Below are positions 21,945-33,790 of a stretch of 64,000 nucleotides of DNA, piece by piece (within the stretch, counting starts at the first letter, position 1; every line of letters starts with the position of its first letter). A program made the translations under genes and the position numbers. The DNA comes from Stomorhina lunata. Taxonomy: Eukaryota > Arthropoda > Insecta > Diptera > Rhiniidae. The stretch lies in assembly GCA_933228675.1 (NCBI GenBank), contig OW121744.1, forward strand, positions 94,377,764-94,441,763, in the 5' to 3' direction. A model generated the notes under the pieces. That model was not told where the DNA came from, searched no databases, and worked only from the letters and a program-made list of their open reading frames with translations.

Positions 21945-24275
21945 ATTTAGAAAAATTTCCTATAAAAATAGGAAATTTTTAAAAAATTTAATATTTTAAA
22001 AGGAAATTTTTGAAAAATTTCCTAAAAAATAGGAAATTTTTGAAAAATTTCCTATAAAAATATTAAATTTTTAAAAAATCTCCTATAAAAGTAGGAAATT
22101 TTTGAAAAATCTCATATAAAAATTGGAAATTTTTGAAAAATTTCCTATAAAAATAAGAAATTTTTGAAAAATTTCCTATAAAAATAAGAAATTTTTGAAA
22201 AATTTCCTATAAAAATAGGAAATTTTTGAAAAATTTCCTATATAAATAGGAAATTTTTGAAAAATTTCCTATAAAAATAGCAAATTTATGAAAAATTTTC
22301 TATAAAAATAGGAAATTTTTGAAAAATTTCCTATAAAAATAGGAAATTTTTGAAAAATTTCCTATAAAAATAGGAAATTTTTGAAAAATTTCCTATAAAA
22401 ATAGGAAATTTTTGAAAAATTTCCTATAAAAATAGGAAATTTTTGAAAAATTTCCTATAAAAATAGGAAATTTTTGAAAAATTTCCTATAAAAATAGGAA
22501 ATTTTTGAAAAATTTCCTATAAAAATAGGAAATTTTTGAGAAATTTCCTATAAAAATAGGAAATTTTTGAAAAATTTCCTATAAAAATAGGAAATTTTTG
22601 AAAAAATTCCTATAAAAATAGAAAATTTTTGAGAAATTTTCTAAAAAAAATAGGAAATTTTTGAGAAATTTCCTATAAAAATAGGAAATTTTTGAGAAAT
22701 TTCCTATAAAGATAGGAAATTTTTGAGAAATTTCCTATAAAAATAGGAAATTTTTGAGAAATTTCCTATAAAGATAGGAAATTTTTGAGAAATTTCCTAT
22801 AAAAATAGGAAATTTTTGAGAAATTTCCTATAAAAATAGGAAATTTTTGAGAAATTTTCTATAAAGATAGGAAATTTTTGAGAAATTTCCTATAAAAATA
22901 GGAAATTTTTGAAAAATTTCCTATAAAAATATGAAATTTTTGAAAAATTTTCTATAAAAAGAGGAAATTTTTGAAAAATTTTCTATAAAAAGAGTAAATT
23001 TTTGAAAAATTTCCTATAAAAATAGGAAATTTTTGAAAAATTTCCTTTAAAAATAGGAAATTTTTAAAAAATTTCCTATAAAAATAAAAAATTTTTGAAA
23101 AATTTCCTATAAAAATAGGAAATTTTTGAGAAAATTCCTATAAAAATAGGAAATTTTTGAAAAATTTCCTATAAAAATAGGAAATTTTTGAAAAATTTCC
23201 TATAAAAATAGGAAATTTTTGAAAAATTTCCTATAAAAATAGGAAATTTTTGAAAAATTTCCTATAAAAATAGGAAATTTTTGAAAAATTTCCTATAAAA
23301 ATAGGAAATTTTTGAAAAATTTCCTATAAAAATAGGAAATTTTTGAAAAATTTCCTATAAAAATAGGAAATTTTTGAAAAATTTCCTATAAAAATAGGAA
23401 ATTTTTGAAAAATTTCCTATAAAAATAGGAAATTTTTGAAAAATTTCCTATAAAAATAGGAAATTTTTGAAAAATTTCCTATAAAAATAGGAAATTTTTG
23501 AAAAATTTCCTATGAAAATAGGAAATTTTTGAAAAATTTCCTATAAAAATAGGAAATTTTTGAAAAATTTCCTATAAAAATAGGAAATTTTTGAAAAATT
23601 TCCTATAAAAATAGGAAATTTTTGAAAAATTTCCTATAAAAACAGGAAATTTTTGAAAAATTTCCTATAAAAATAGGAAATTTTTGAAAAATTTCCTATA
23701 AAAATAGGAAATTTTTGAAAAAATTCCTTTAAAAGATAGGAAATTTTTGAAAAATTTCCTTTAAAAGATAGGAAATTTTTGAAAAATTTCCTTTAAAAAA
23801 TAGGAAATTTTTGAAAAATTTCCTTTAAAAAATAGGAAATTTTTGAAAAATTTTCTTTAAAAAATAGGAAATTTTTGAAAATTTTCCTTTAAAAAATAGG
23901 AAATTTTTGAACAATTTCCTTTAAAAATAGGAAATTTTTGAAAAATTTCCTTTAAAAAATAGGAAATTTTTGAACAATTTCCTTTAAAAAATAGGAAATT
24001 TTTGAACAATTTCCTTTAAAAATAGGAAATTTTTGAAAAATTTCCTTTAAAAAATAGGAAATTTTTGAAAAATTTCCTTTAAATAATAGGAAATTTTTGA
24101 AAAATTTCCTTTCAAAAATAGGAAATTTTTGAAAAATTTCCTTTAAATAATAGGAAATTTTTGAAAAATTTCCTTTAAAAATAGGAAATTTTTGAAAATT
24201 TTTTTATAAAAATTGGAAATTTTTAATATTTTTTTTATAAGAAATTTTTCAAAAATCTCTTATTTTTATAGGAAA
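21945..24275 (+). repeat. Satellite S1 array 2
   Basis: Plus-oriented S1 units with TATAAAAATA linkers (31 bp) to about 23,710, then TTTAAAAAATA or TTTAAAAGATA linkers (32 bp) to about 24,190. A sub-block at 22,530-22,900 has a GAGAAATTTCC arm variant; another at about 23,910-24,010 has GAACAATTTCC. The edges are the most diverged units, as expected from unequal exchange homogenising the centre. Confidence 0.95.
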
Positions 24276-24894
24276 TTCTGTTCTAGTTCTGTTCTAATTC
24301 TTTTCATTGATAGAATTCTTTCTTTTAGACTTCTGCCTGTTTGCCTTAGTTATAGTTTAAACAATAAAGTGTAATAAAAATCAGTTTATTTGAATTCTCT
24401 ATTTTTTTCCTCCATTAATTTTGAAAAAAAGAAAAAACTAAATATTTCTCCTCTTTTGTATCATTCTGCTTTCGAAAACCCCCAATCATGACCAACATCA
24501 ACATTTTCTAAATGACGACTACATGCAGGCATGTGATTGAGCTGGTATCTCCACAATATGCTTTCAGTCATTCGTTTAGAAAATAGAACCGAACAAATGG
24601 ATGTTAGTTAAATTGTTTGTTTATAATGTTTTTTTTTTGTTGTTGTTGTATTTTTTCTCTAATAATAATTTCTGTAAAGTCAGTTTTTAATGTTGGCTCA
24701 TATTGATGTTTTAATTAGTAAAATTTTTCAATTCATTCATTCGTATGTTGTTCATGCATTTAGCGATTCAGTCAATTATGTTTTTGCTGATTTGGCCGTT
24801 TGTTGTTTAGATCCATGGACTGGCACTTACAATCATATTTTGCAAATATTTAAATGCAGTAAAAGTTTTTGTATGGTTGGGTACCCTACGATGG
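24276..24894. other. AT-rich stretch without recognisable gene
   Basis: The 69-codon plus frame at 24,690-24,899 has no recognisable motif. No splice or promoter context is convincing. Confidence 0.45.
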
Positions 24895-25480
24895 CTTAGG
24901 TATGAAGAGTTGAATAGAGCTTTCGTGTGTTATGCAGAGAAATATTGGTCCTTTGGAGTGGAGCGAGTTGTATCGACTAGCTGATCTGATAATAAACGAG
25001 AACAAGTTTGAGATCACGCTTGTAAGTGCTTGAGAGTCGCCAAGAAGAAAACAAGTTAAAGAGTTATCGAGCAATTGTAATATTGAGGTGAATAGTCGGA
25101 AACTTTGCCTTAGTTGGATCTGCCTGAAACAAACACAACGATTTCAGCATAGGATCTTGCTGGCAAATACTGGTTACCTTGGGGTCAGCAGAAGCTACAA
25201 AATTAGAGCCGTAGACCAAGAATACACTTGAGAATAGTAGAGAATCGCCTAGAAGAAGATAAGCAGTAAAAGTTTTTTGCAATTTTGATGTTTGCGGAAG
25301 AATGGAACAATTTGCAATTTGAGCTTAGCAGAAGCTTTCTTTAATAATAGAGCCACGCATGAAGAGAAAAGTTCACGCTATATGACGCAGAGATGGGAAT
25401 TCTCTTCAAGCTATATTTATTTTTCAAGGAACATAGCCTATACGGTAAAAACTGCGAAATTCGTACAAGGTGATATTCTA
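24895..25480. repeat. Edge of the LINE-tail tandem field
   Basis: Imperfectly duplicated pieces: GAGAGTCGCCAAGAAGAAAA at 25,030 against GAGAATCGCCTAGAAGAAGA at 25,243, and a TATGCAGAGAAAT phrase near 24,930 against ATGACGCAGAGATGG near 25,380. It merges into the clearer RT-tail repeats that follow. Confidence 0.5.
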
Positions 25481-27905
25481 GATTCCGGAGGATGGACAAA
25501 GTGAAGCAATATTTAGTTACTTTTGGTCTAATCAACTGGAGAAAGCACGCGCAAGACAATAGTGCGATAGGAAGAGCAAAATGGAAGACCGAGATACTGA
25601 AGAGTAAAGTTTATGCTATATAACGCAGAGATGGCAAATACTGTGGGAAGCGTACAAGGTGATATTCGAGACTCCGAAGGATGGACCAAGTGGAGAAAGA
25701 TTAACGTTTGGTCTGATCAACTGCACAATGCACGCGCAAGACTACAGTGCGATCGGAAGAGCATAATGGAAGGCAGAGAATTCTGAGAACGAATCGATTG
25801 GAAGCGCAAGAGCGGAAGCTGAGATTTCGATAGATGATATTCCGATTGGAAAGCCGAGATTCCGATGGATGAATCAAGTGAAACGAGATTTGGTGACGTT
25901 TGTTAAGATCAACTGGAGAATGCATGCACAAGACTAATGGAAGGTCAATATTCTGGTGAATGAATCAATTGAAGCAAGATTTGGCGACGTTTGGTTTGGA
26001 CGATATTCCGATTGGAAAGCCGAGATTCCGATAGATGAATCAAGTAAAGCGAGATTTGGTGACGTTTGGTGTGATCAACTGGAGAAAGCATTCTCCAGAC
26101 TACAGTGCGATGGGAAAATCCCAGGTTCCGATAGGCGAATCAAGTGAAACAAGTTTTGGTCACATTAGGTCTGATTAACTGGGAAAGCACTAGAAAATTG
26201 TGTGACGGAAATACAACGAGACTTCGGAAAATGGATAAGTAGAGCAAGATTTCGTGTAGGTCGATGGGAAACGATAAAAGGAAAGTCGAGATTCCGAAGT
26301 ATAAATCTAGTGAAGCAAGATTTGGTGACATTTGGTGTTATTAACTGAAAAGGCACTCTAAAAACACACAGTGGTAGGGAAGCGCATAAGGAAAAGTCGA
26401 GATTCCAATAGATGAATCAGGTGAAGTGAGATTGTTTAGAGATAATGAAGCACTAGATAATTGTAAGAAGATAATGCGAGACTTCGGAAAATGGATAAGT
26501 AGAGCAAATTAAATGGAAAGGGCATATGAGAAGGACGGGATTCCGATGGATGAATCAAATGAAGCGATATTTGGTGACGATTGGTTTGACCAACTACAGG
26601 AAGCACTCTTTAGACCATATGTCGATGGGAAGCTCAAAAGGCAAAGTCGAGATTTCAATGGATGAATCAAGTGAAGCGAGATTTGTTAACGTTTCGAGTG
26701 TTCAACTGGAGAAAGCACTCTCAAGACCACAGTGCGATGGGAAACGCATAAATGAAGATCGAGAATCCGCGAATGAATCAGGTGAAGTTAGATTTGGTGA
26801 AGTTTAGTTTGGTGTGTAACGGTAATACCACGAGACTTCGGAAAATGGATAAGCATGATTTGGTGTGATAATATGTAGGAAGCACGGACAAGGCCACAAT
26901 TGGATGGAAAGGGCATGAGAGAAGAACGAAATCCCTATAGATGAGTCAAGTAAAGCTATATTTGGTAACGCTTTTTGTGATAAAACAATAGAAAATTCTG
27001 AGACTTTGGCAAATGGACCAAGTAGAGTAAGATTTGTTGAGGCTTGGTGCGATCAACTGGAGAAAATCGTCTCAAGAATAGTGCCATATGAGGAGTCAGA
27101 TCAAGTTGAGTAAAGATACCAAGCATTTTGAACGATTGTTGTCGTAGATGGCAATGTTTGTTTTTAACTGAACAAATAAAAGACTTCGGAGAATCTACCA
27201 AGTGTAACAAGAGCTGGTGAGGATCGGTGTGATTAATTAAAGAAAGCATGCTCAAGATCATAGTTCAATGGAAAATGAATAAGGCATGACCGAGATTCTG
27301 GTTAATGGATCAAGTAAAGTGAGATTTGGTGACATTTGGTGGGATCAACTAGAGAAAGCAGGCTCAAGTAAGGTAGGCACAGAACAACACAAGGTTCTGG
27401 GGCCATCTAAGTAGTTTAGCAAGAGCGGGCAGTGACAGAGGGTGTTATGTCAACTGCGACAGTAGTCGTTATTTTGAAGATAGAAAATCGGGCATGCAAC
27501 ACAAAAATTTATTGCCATTTGAGGAGATAGATGAAGTTGCGAAGTCGGTTGCGTGGTTAATGAATGATTGTTATTGTGGATGGGCCATGTTTGTTTTGAA
27601 ACTGAACAAGTGGTTTCAGTGGATCAAGTGTGTTAGCCTGACTCATTAGTAATACTACGAGACTTCGGAGGAAGGACCAAGTGTAACAAGAGCTGCTTAA
27701 GTTTGGTGTGATTAACTGGAGAAAGCACCCTCAAGATCATAGTTCGATTGGAAGCGAATAAGGCATGGCCGAGATTCTGGTTAATGGATCAAGTAAAGTA
27801 AGATTTGGTGACGTTTGGTGGGATCAACTAGAGAAAGCAGGCTCAAGTTAGGTAGGCACAGAACAACACAAGGTTCTAGGGCCATCTAAGTAATTATTAG
27901 ATTGT
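25481..27905 (+). repeat. Tandem array made of a LINE reverse-transcriptase C-terminal segment
   Basis: About twenty imperfect copies, mostly spaced 75-170 bp and often ~110 bp, of a segment whose best frame reads like RFRWMNQVKRDLVTFGL then INWRKHA. This matches the conserved tail of many insect LINE polymerases (GRPRxRWxDxVxxDLxxLGxxNWRxxAxDR). Anchor copies of GATGAATCAAGTGAAGCGAG or near variants occur at about 25,869, 25,958, 26,034, 26,134, 26,411, 26,548, 26,660 and 26,771; GGATCAAGTAAAGT variants occur at 27,306 and 27,786. Two ends share GTAGGCACAGAACAACACAA then GGGCCATCTAAGTA (27,377 and 27,857), a ~480 bp duplication. Frames shift between copies, so no protein is made. Confidence 0.75.
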
Positions 27906-28440
27906 ACCTAGCATGTGAGTGTAAGCAAGCTAGGGGATGTAATGGGATGCCGCTGTTGCCTGGCTTCTTTAGCTGCCAGGTAAGAACTGTATCCAATTCC
28001 TAATCTAACCTCCTCATTGTACATCCTGGCAACCTGAGCAACATAGTTGAGGATGCAGTAAACAGCCCGTATGGAATTCTTGGTCGGGGCAAATATGAGA
28101 GGGTGTTATCTTAGAGCCATTCCAATGTAGTTGGTTTAAGGGTCTAAGATAATTGTACTTGTTAAAGTTCGAAACTGCCGCGTCTGTTCAACATGTTAGT
28201 TGCAGCTGGAAGTTTGCGTTTGTGACGGATCGGCTCGTGTCTTTGAACTTATAGCCCATCGACTTAGCACTGATGATGTTTCAAACATAGAAAGAAACAA
28301 CATTACAGAATATTCTACTCCAAGGGGCAATCATACGAGAAATCCCCCTATTACGGCAGCTGTCACAAGGATTCTGGAGGTTCTAAACTATGCAAGAACA
28401 TTCTGATGAGAGAAACCAGAGGACCGTATGTGTCAGTGGG
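27906..28440. other. Unrecognised mixed-complexity stretch
   Basis: Less AT-rich than its surroundings and possibly the continuation of a retroelement 3' region. A 68-codon plus frame at 28,200-28,406 has no motif I recognise. Confidence 0.35.
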
Positions 28441-29680
28441 TGTCAAGGATAACAGAAGAAAAATTTCATCATTAAAAAATTTTAGGGTACTTAAAGTCGT
28501 ATAAAACCATCTTTACTTTCTTCACGATTTTATTTGGGTATTAAACAAAATAGGAAATAATTTAGCATTGTTTCGAAATAAATTGCATTTTAATTGATTT
28601 TAACCATGATTTGCTTATGAAAGGGAAGATAAATTTCAAAAAATGGGTTAAAAGCTGTTTAAATTTTTAATAAGATTTACAGTATTTTATCTTCTTATTA
28701 ACCTCAATAGGTTGGCATTACTAAATATTTAATGGTTTAGGCAAAATAATTAAATTTTTCAATTAAAGTCACAAATTTTTAAGTGGCACCTGTCCCCAAA
28801 TAGACTGACGCCAAAAGAGTTAGACAGGTAGATAAACTTAAACCAACAATTGTTTAATATTTTCATACCTTTTAAGAAAATTTAAATTATATTTTCTTCA
28901 TTTTAAAATTTCAATCAATATTCAAATAATAGATTGTCATCGAAAAAAAATATATATCGATGTATGTGTAAAAGACATATTGTTATTTTACCATATAAAT
29001 TAAATTTATTATTAATAATTCATTCGTATCATAATATAAAAATAATTTTAAAATACAACAAAAATAGCCACAATAGAGATAAGGAAAACCATTGGATATT
29101 GCATACGTTTTCCATATAAAAACAAATAATTTAGTAAAACAAAATATTCAATTCCCCCCTCAGAAATTTTAACGAGGATTGATTGGATTTTCAATTACTT
29201 AACTAGTACCTTAACAATATGGTCACCTTCCTTAAATGCATTATTGAATTATTGAATAATCATCAAAAAACTATCATAATTTATTATATATTTTAAAACA
29301 TTATCATAATTAAATTTAGGGTCTCCTTAACATTGTAAACTGCCAGAAGAAAAACTCTTTAAAATATTTTATAAATACGAACGAATTCACCTGAGAGAAT
29401 TGTTGTCTATTTGAAATCTAAGCACGTGTCAAAAACACAAGTTACTTTCAGTTCAAATTTTTTTTTGTTGTTGAGTTGTTTATGTTTTTCCTAGAAAATT
29501 TCGAAAGTATTTATTATGCTAAGGTAAAGGGTATTGGTTATTACCCAACAAGGGGAGGTAAAGGTTAAAACAAGGAAAGCATTTTTAATTTGTAGTTGGA
29601 TTATACTATATAATATAATATGAGTAATTGAGCCAAGATCTAATGATAGGCAAAATGTTTAAGTAATAAAATTCTGTAGT
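28441..29680. other. AT-rich stretch without recognisable gene
   Basis: No supported feature; frames are short and K/I/N rich as expected from base composition. Confidence 0.55.
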
Positions 29681-29682
29681 AC

Positions 29683-31445
29683 CTGGTTGACCGAGCCTTG
29701 CTCGGGGCTTTATGATTTTTAATGAAAATCAGGAACCGTTACTGTTATAACTTTAATCGTAAAAGTCAGAAAATAAAAGTTATTTTTTGACTTTTATTTA
29801 TTCGAGCAGAAATAAAAGTTATTTTTTTACTTTTATTTTTACGATACAAAATAAAAGTTATTTTTGACTTTTATTTTTTCAAGCAAGAATAAAAGTAATT
29901 TTTTGATTTTTATTTTTTCAAGCAAGAATAAAAGTTATTTTTTGATTTTTATTTTTTCGAGCAGAAATAAAAGTTATTTTTGTTTGAAATTCTGGTAAAT
30001 TTATTGAAAAATTTTTTCAAACAAAGATAATTTTTCAGTGAAAATAATTAACATATGCTCAAAAATTAATGTAGTTGAGTTTTGTAATCATAATTGGGGT
30101 TGGAAACACAAAAATAACTTTTATTTCTGCTCGAAAAAATAAAAGTAAAAAAATAACTTTTATTTTTGCTCGATATAACAAAAGTCAAAAATAACAGTTA
30201 TTTTTGCTCAAAAAAATAAAAGTTGAAAAATAATTTTTGCTCGAAAAAATAAAAGTTAAAAATAACTGTTATTTTTGCTCAAAAAAATAAAAATCAAAAA
30301 ATAACTGTTATTTTTTTCTAAAAAATAAAAATCAGATTTTTAAAAAGCATCGCATTTTATGAAAATTTGGTCTAAGACTATCAAAATGGTATACTTGGTT
30401 TAATTCTCCGACATTTCCTTGCGGTTGCTTTTTTTTTTTATCAAAAATTCGAAAATAACAGTTATTTTCGGTCCCTGGAGAAAATACATTATACAAATAT
30501 TCAGTTAATTTTGAATTATTTTATTTATTATGTTCATTCAACACATAGTTTGCATAGTTTACAGTTTAACTCTTTTTGAATAATTTTGGAAACTGGTAAT
30601 ATCAACAGAAACCTCCGTCGAGTCATGCGCAACAACTTTGCTAAAGATTATAGTTTTTGAGTAGTTTTCAGTGGCGCCACCTGAAGTTGTTCATACCAAC
30701 TATTTACAGCGTACGATTAAATTGACTTTGTGTAATTTTCAGTAGCACCACCTGTCGGAAATTAGTCCTACCAACTTTAAAACCTTCGCCGGCTTATCCG
30801 CAATATGTTCGCTAAAGAGCATAACATGATCAAATTCACAATTTACTATTCTATAAAGAACATACATACAGACAAACATTCATTTGTTAAAAAGTTATAA
30901 CATAACTATTTTCCCCCTTTTTATAACCTAGTTTCAAAAAGCTCCATATGCATATTTGGTACTTCTTAGGTACCAATTGAATTTGGTACATTTTATTAAG
31001 ACGCAGTTAACATAATGTTCCTATTTTGAGATGTTAAGTTATCATATTATATATATTTGGTACCAAAATCAAAAAAGTAACAAATACGTGTTCAATATTT
31101 CTTTCACATCTATTGATTGCAATACAAAGTTCCTTTCTATATTTTTTAGTTTAAAAAATAAGAGTGGGTTAAAAAAGTACCAAAAAACAATTTTCATCCT
31201 TTTTTACCCCCTAACGGACATAGTTTCAAAAAAGTACCAAGCACCTGTCCGCTTATTTTCATAGCTGTTTAAAATGTAATTTTAATTTTGTTTCTATACC
31301 TATTACTTTAGGAGATATAACGTTTTCGACTTTTTACCCGATTTTACCCTCTTAGAGGCAAAGCTTCCAAAAGTCCCTTCTTATTTGACCTATACATCAT
31401 TGTCCAAATTTTATCAAAATCGTTAGAGCCGTTTTCGAGATAGCC
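29683..31445 (+). repeat. D2 dispersed repeat, copy 2, interrupted by an inverted tandem block
   Basis: Starts AGTACCTGGTTGACCGAGCC with the hairpin CCGAGCCTTGCTCGG, as in copy 1 at 7.8 kb. From 30,490 it resumes with ATTCAGTTAATTTTGAATTA, CATAGTTTGCATAGTTTACAG, CACCACCTGTCGGAAATTAG and CTATAAAGAACATACATACA, all shared with 7,918-8,375. After that come GTACCAAA-type segments and AATCGTTAGAGCCGTTTTCG at 31,415, which leads into a TA microsatellite. It is longer than copy 1 because of the block at 29,765-30,340. Confidence 0.65.
29765..30340. repeat. Inverted pair of AATAAAAGTTATTTTT tandem arrays
   Basis: Left arm (29,765-29,985) has about five units of roughly 45 bp containing AATAAAAGTTATTTTT, GACTTTTATTTTT and CGAGCAG. 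Right arm (30,110-30,335) has the reverse complement units CTGCTCGAAAAAATAAAAG and AATAACTTTTATTT. A ~120 bp unrelated centre separates them. The whole could fold into a long hairpin. Confidence 0.8.
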
Positions 31446-31450
31446 ATTCT

Positions 31451-31452
31451 AG

Positions 31453-31509
<57 letters not shown>

Positions 31510-31566
31510 TATTTATATATATATATATATATATATAGATACATATATATATATATATGTATATAT

Positions 31567-31622
<56 letters not shown>
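31451..31622. repeat. TA/ATAC microsatellite
   Basis: Uninterrupted (TA)n with a few ATACAT and GATAC interruptions. The minus-strand IYIYIY frame is a translation of it. Confidence 0.98.
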
Positions 31623-31625
<3 letters not shown>

Positions 31626-31793
31626 CAATTATTACTCGTTTAAGAATATAAGATTACAAAAAAAGACCTGTAGTTTTCGATTCTATGCATTTCTCTGACT
31701 CTGATTTAATTATCCGTTAAGGTTTCTGTAAAAGTAATGTCTCAATATGATGTTTATACCGCCAACCTTTTATTTAAAATTCTCGGGTTTTAA

Positions 31794-31858
31794 GGCTTCT
31801 GTCACTTAGTTGGTTAGAATACCTAGTGTTATGGTTCTGGGTCGGATCCCGAGAAGCC
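31794..31858 (+). other. tRNA-like sequence
   Basis: A 7-bp acceptor-like stem GGCTTCT / AGAAGCC closes a 65-nt segment that contains a D-arm-like CTTAGTTGGTTAGAATAC and a B-box-like GGGTCGGATCCC. It is a few bases shorter than a normal tRNA and the anticodon arm is not convincing. Probably a tRNA-derived (SINE-head) relic leading into the GC-richer tract downstream. Confidence 0.4.
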
Positions 31859-32250
31859 TGTTCATTCCTAAAACTGTGTTCAGCATAAATTAGGCGTGAG
31901 TGTGTGCGTGAGGGAACCAGTCCCTAGCCTCTTTTGTAGTGGCTTATCAACGAAGTCCGACCAGAGACTTGTCTGGCACCACGGGAGTCAGAAGCCCTTG
32001 GAATTTCGGATTCAGTCTGACTATTGGTGTGGCCCCTGTTGCGAGCATCGTGGTGGCTGTGGTTATACCAAAATCTCGGTTAGAACGTAAGATCGATTTG
32101 GAGTTTCATTGCAACTGGGTGCAGTATCCATAGACCGGAAGGAGGTTATATAGCTCCGCCTCCACCAAAGGGGAAGCCTAGTCTAAAAAGCATGGTTTCA
32201 TTTTGATACGAATGTATATCCTGACGCTGGTGGACGTGTTTTTACCACCC
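31859..32250. other. GC-richer tract of unknown origin
   Basis: Much less AT-rich than its neighbours, with two overlapping 64-codon plus frames (31,896-32,133) that share no motif I know. Position just after the tRNA-like sequence is compatible with a SINE body or the 5' part of a retroelement; this is inference. Confidence 0.4.
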
Positions 32251-32936
32251 GGCATTGAGAGTACCGCGGAATAGTCTGTCCACATAAAACCTCGATTTTT
32301 ATGCCCCATATCCAAGCCTAATTCCTACTATTTACAATTATTTAGAAAGGAGCCGTCCAGCTCAACAACACAATGTGCGAACTATAAGAAAAGAGCTTAT
32401 GAGATTTCACACCGACAAACTATATGTGAGCTCGCACTTACGTAAAATTGTCTTTGCAAAGTCTTTTTAAAGATTAGAAGTTTTTTTCTCGATTATGTAA
32501 ACAATGCTTGAATATATGAGGAAAAATATAAATCTGGCAACACTGACCGTAAGAACTATCAAAGCTTTTTACCACAAATGCAAATATTAATGAATGTGTT
32601 TTTGAACAGGTCTCATTTAGACAGTATTTGCTTTCTATTTGTTCATAAACGAGAAATATATACCTAAGAGATAATATTAGAAAAAACAAAACTGAAAAAT
32701 GTTGTGTGTTTCTGTTCAGATAATAATCTTCGCTTTACTTGTGTTGATATTTGTTAAGACATAATTCATATTTATTCTATCTCGCAAATTATATAGTACT
32801 TGGTTTTCGATCTGTCTAGAATTAGTATCTTAGCCTTTGGCATCAGACACGACTAACAAAGAAATTTATGTAACGGAGTGATTAAAAAACAGCTTTTACC
32901 TTTTTTTTGAGACAGCATCGAGTGCCTACATATTTT
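32251..32936. other. AT-rich stretch without recognisable gene
   Basis: No supported feature. The later part may contain decayed upstream transposase sequence, since a transposase tail follows. Confidence 0.4.
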
Positions 32937-33143
32937 TGGCCTGATTTGGCATCTATGGAAAAAAGTCACTTGAGTGGTATTCAAATAATTTTTGTATTAC
33001 GAGAGGCAAATCCACCTAACTGTCCAGAGCTTCGGCCCGTGAAAAGGTACTAGGCTCTGTTAAAAAAGGAATTGACTACCGCCTCCAAAAAGGTGGCGGA
33101 AGCAACTGTAAAATCTTTAATGGATGGACTTCCGAAAAAAGTC
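32937..33143 (+). pseudogene. Tc1/mariner-superfamily transposase C-terminal fragment
   Basis: Across three frames the translation reads WPDLASMEKS, then KSLEWYSNN, then IFVLREANPPNCPELRPVK followed by RY, a stop in place of the usual W, ALLKKELTTASKKVAEATV and KSLMDGLPKKV. The order WPDLA...LEWY...NPPNCPELRPIEKYWA..K.EL is the C-terminal catalytic part of Tc1/mariner transposases. Two frameshifts and one stop show it is dead. TIRs are not visible and the N-terminal DNA-binding part is gone. Confidence 0.8.
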
Positions 33144-33429
33144 ATCACTTTTATATTCCACGGTTCAAATTTGATTTAATTTAATACAACTACAAGTTTC
33201 ATTCGGAACACTCATTATAGGACGGGCTCTAAATCTATACCTTAACTCTTTGCTACCGGCGTGGTAGTCAAGCTGAATCTAATAAAGCCAAAGTTTTGTT
33301 TAGAAATGAAAGCTGTAGTCGGTCTAGCCGACTATATGATACCCTTCACTACTAAGGTCAAATATGGACCAACAATAAAACAAGATTTCCTTAAGTCCTC
33401 AAGGTACACATGCAGGAGTAGAACATACC

Positions 33430-33790
33430 ACTAGCAGCCGAATATTTTTTTAATTTTCGTAAATACCACGATCATTAATAAAAGTCGTGAAAATGAGTAT
33501 TAAAATCATTCAGTTGGAATTTGGATGTTAACAGAGTTGGTTGGTGCCGCTTGTTTAAATAAAAGACAAAAACAAAATAGGCAAGAAACAGATCAAAATT
33601 CAATTTATAGCAACAAAATACATGATTAGAGAGGGCAAAGAAATATAATCTCGAACATTGTTGCCACGACACTATTTTTTTTTGTAAACATTGGGAATAT
33701 TTTTGTAAATTGGGAATATTGTTCAAAACTGAAAAAATCTTATATTAAACAATTTTAGAATTTTATATTATTTAGATATTTTTAATGCAA
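33430..33790. repeat. Conserved left flank of S2 array 2
   Basis: Homologous to 17,575-17,945 over about 300 bp and, inverted, to 44,640-44,822. The 83-codon minus frame (SWQQCSRLYFFAL...) is the equivalent of the frame at 17,633-17,848. Confidence 0.8.

Noticed and set aside
31397..31624. 75-codon IYIYIY frame
   Set aside because: Translation of a TA microsatellite.
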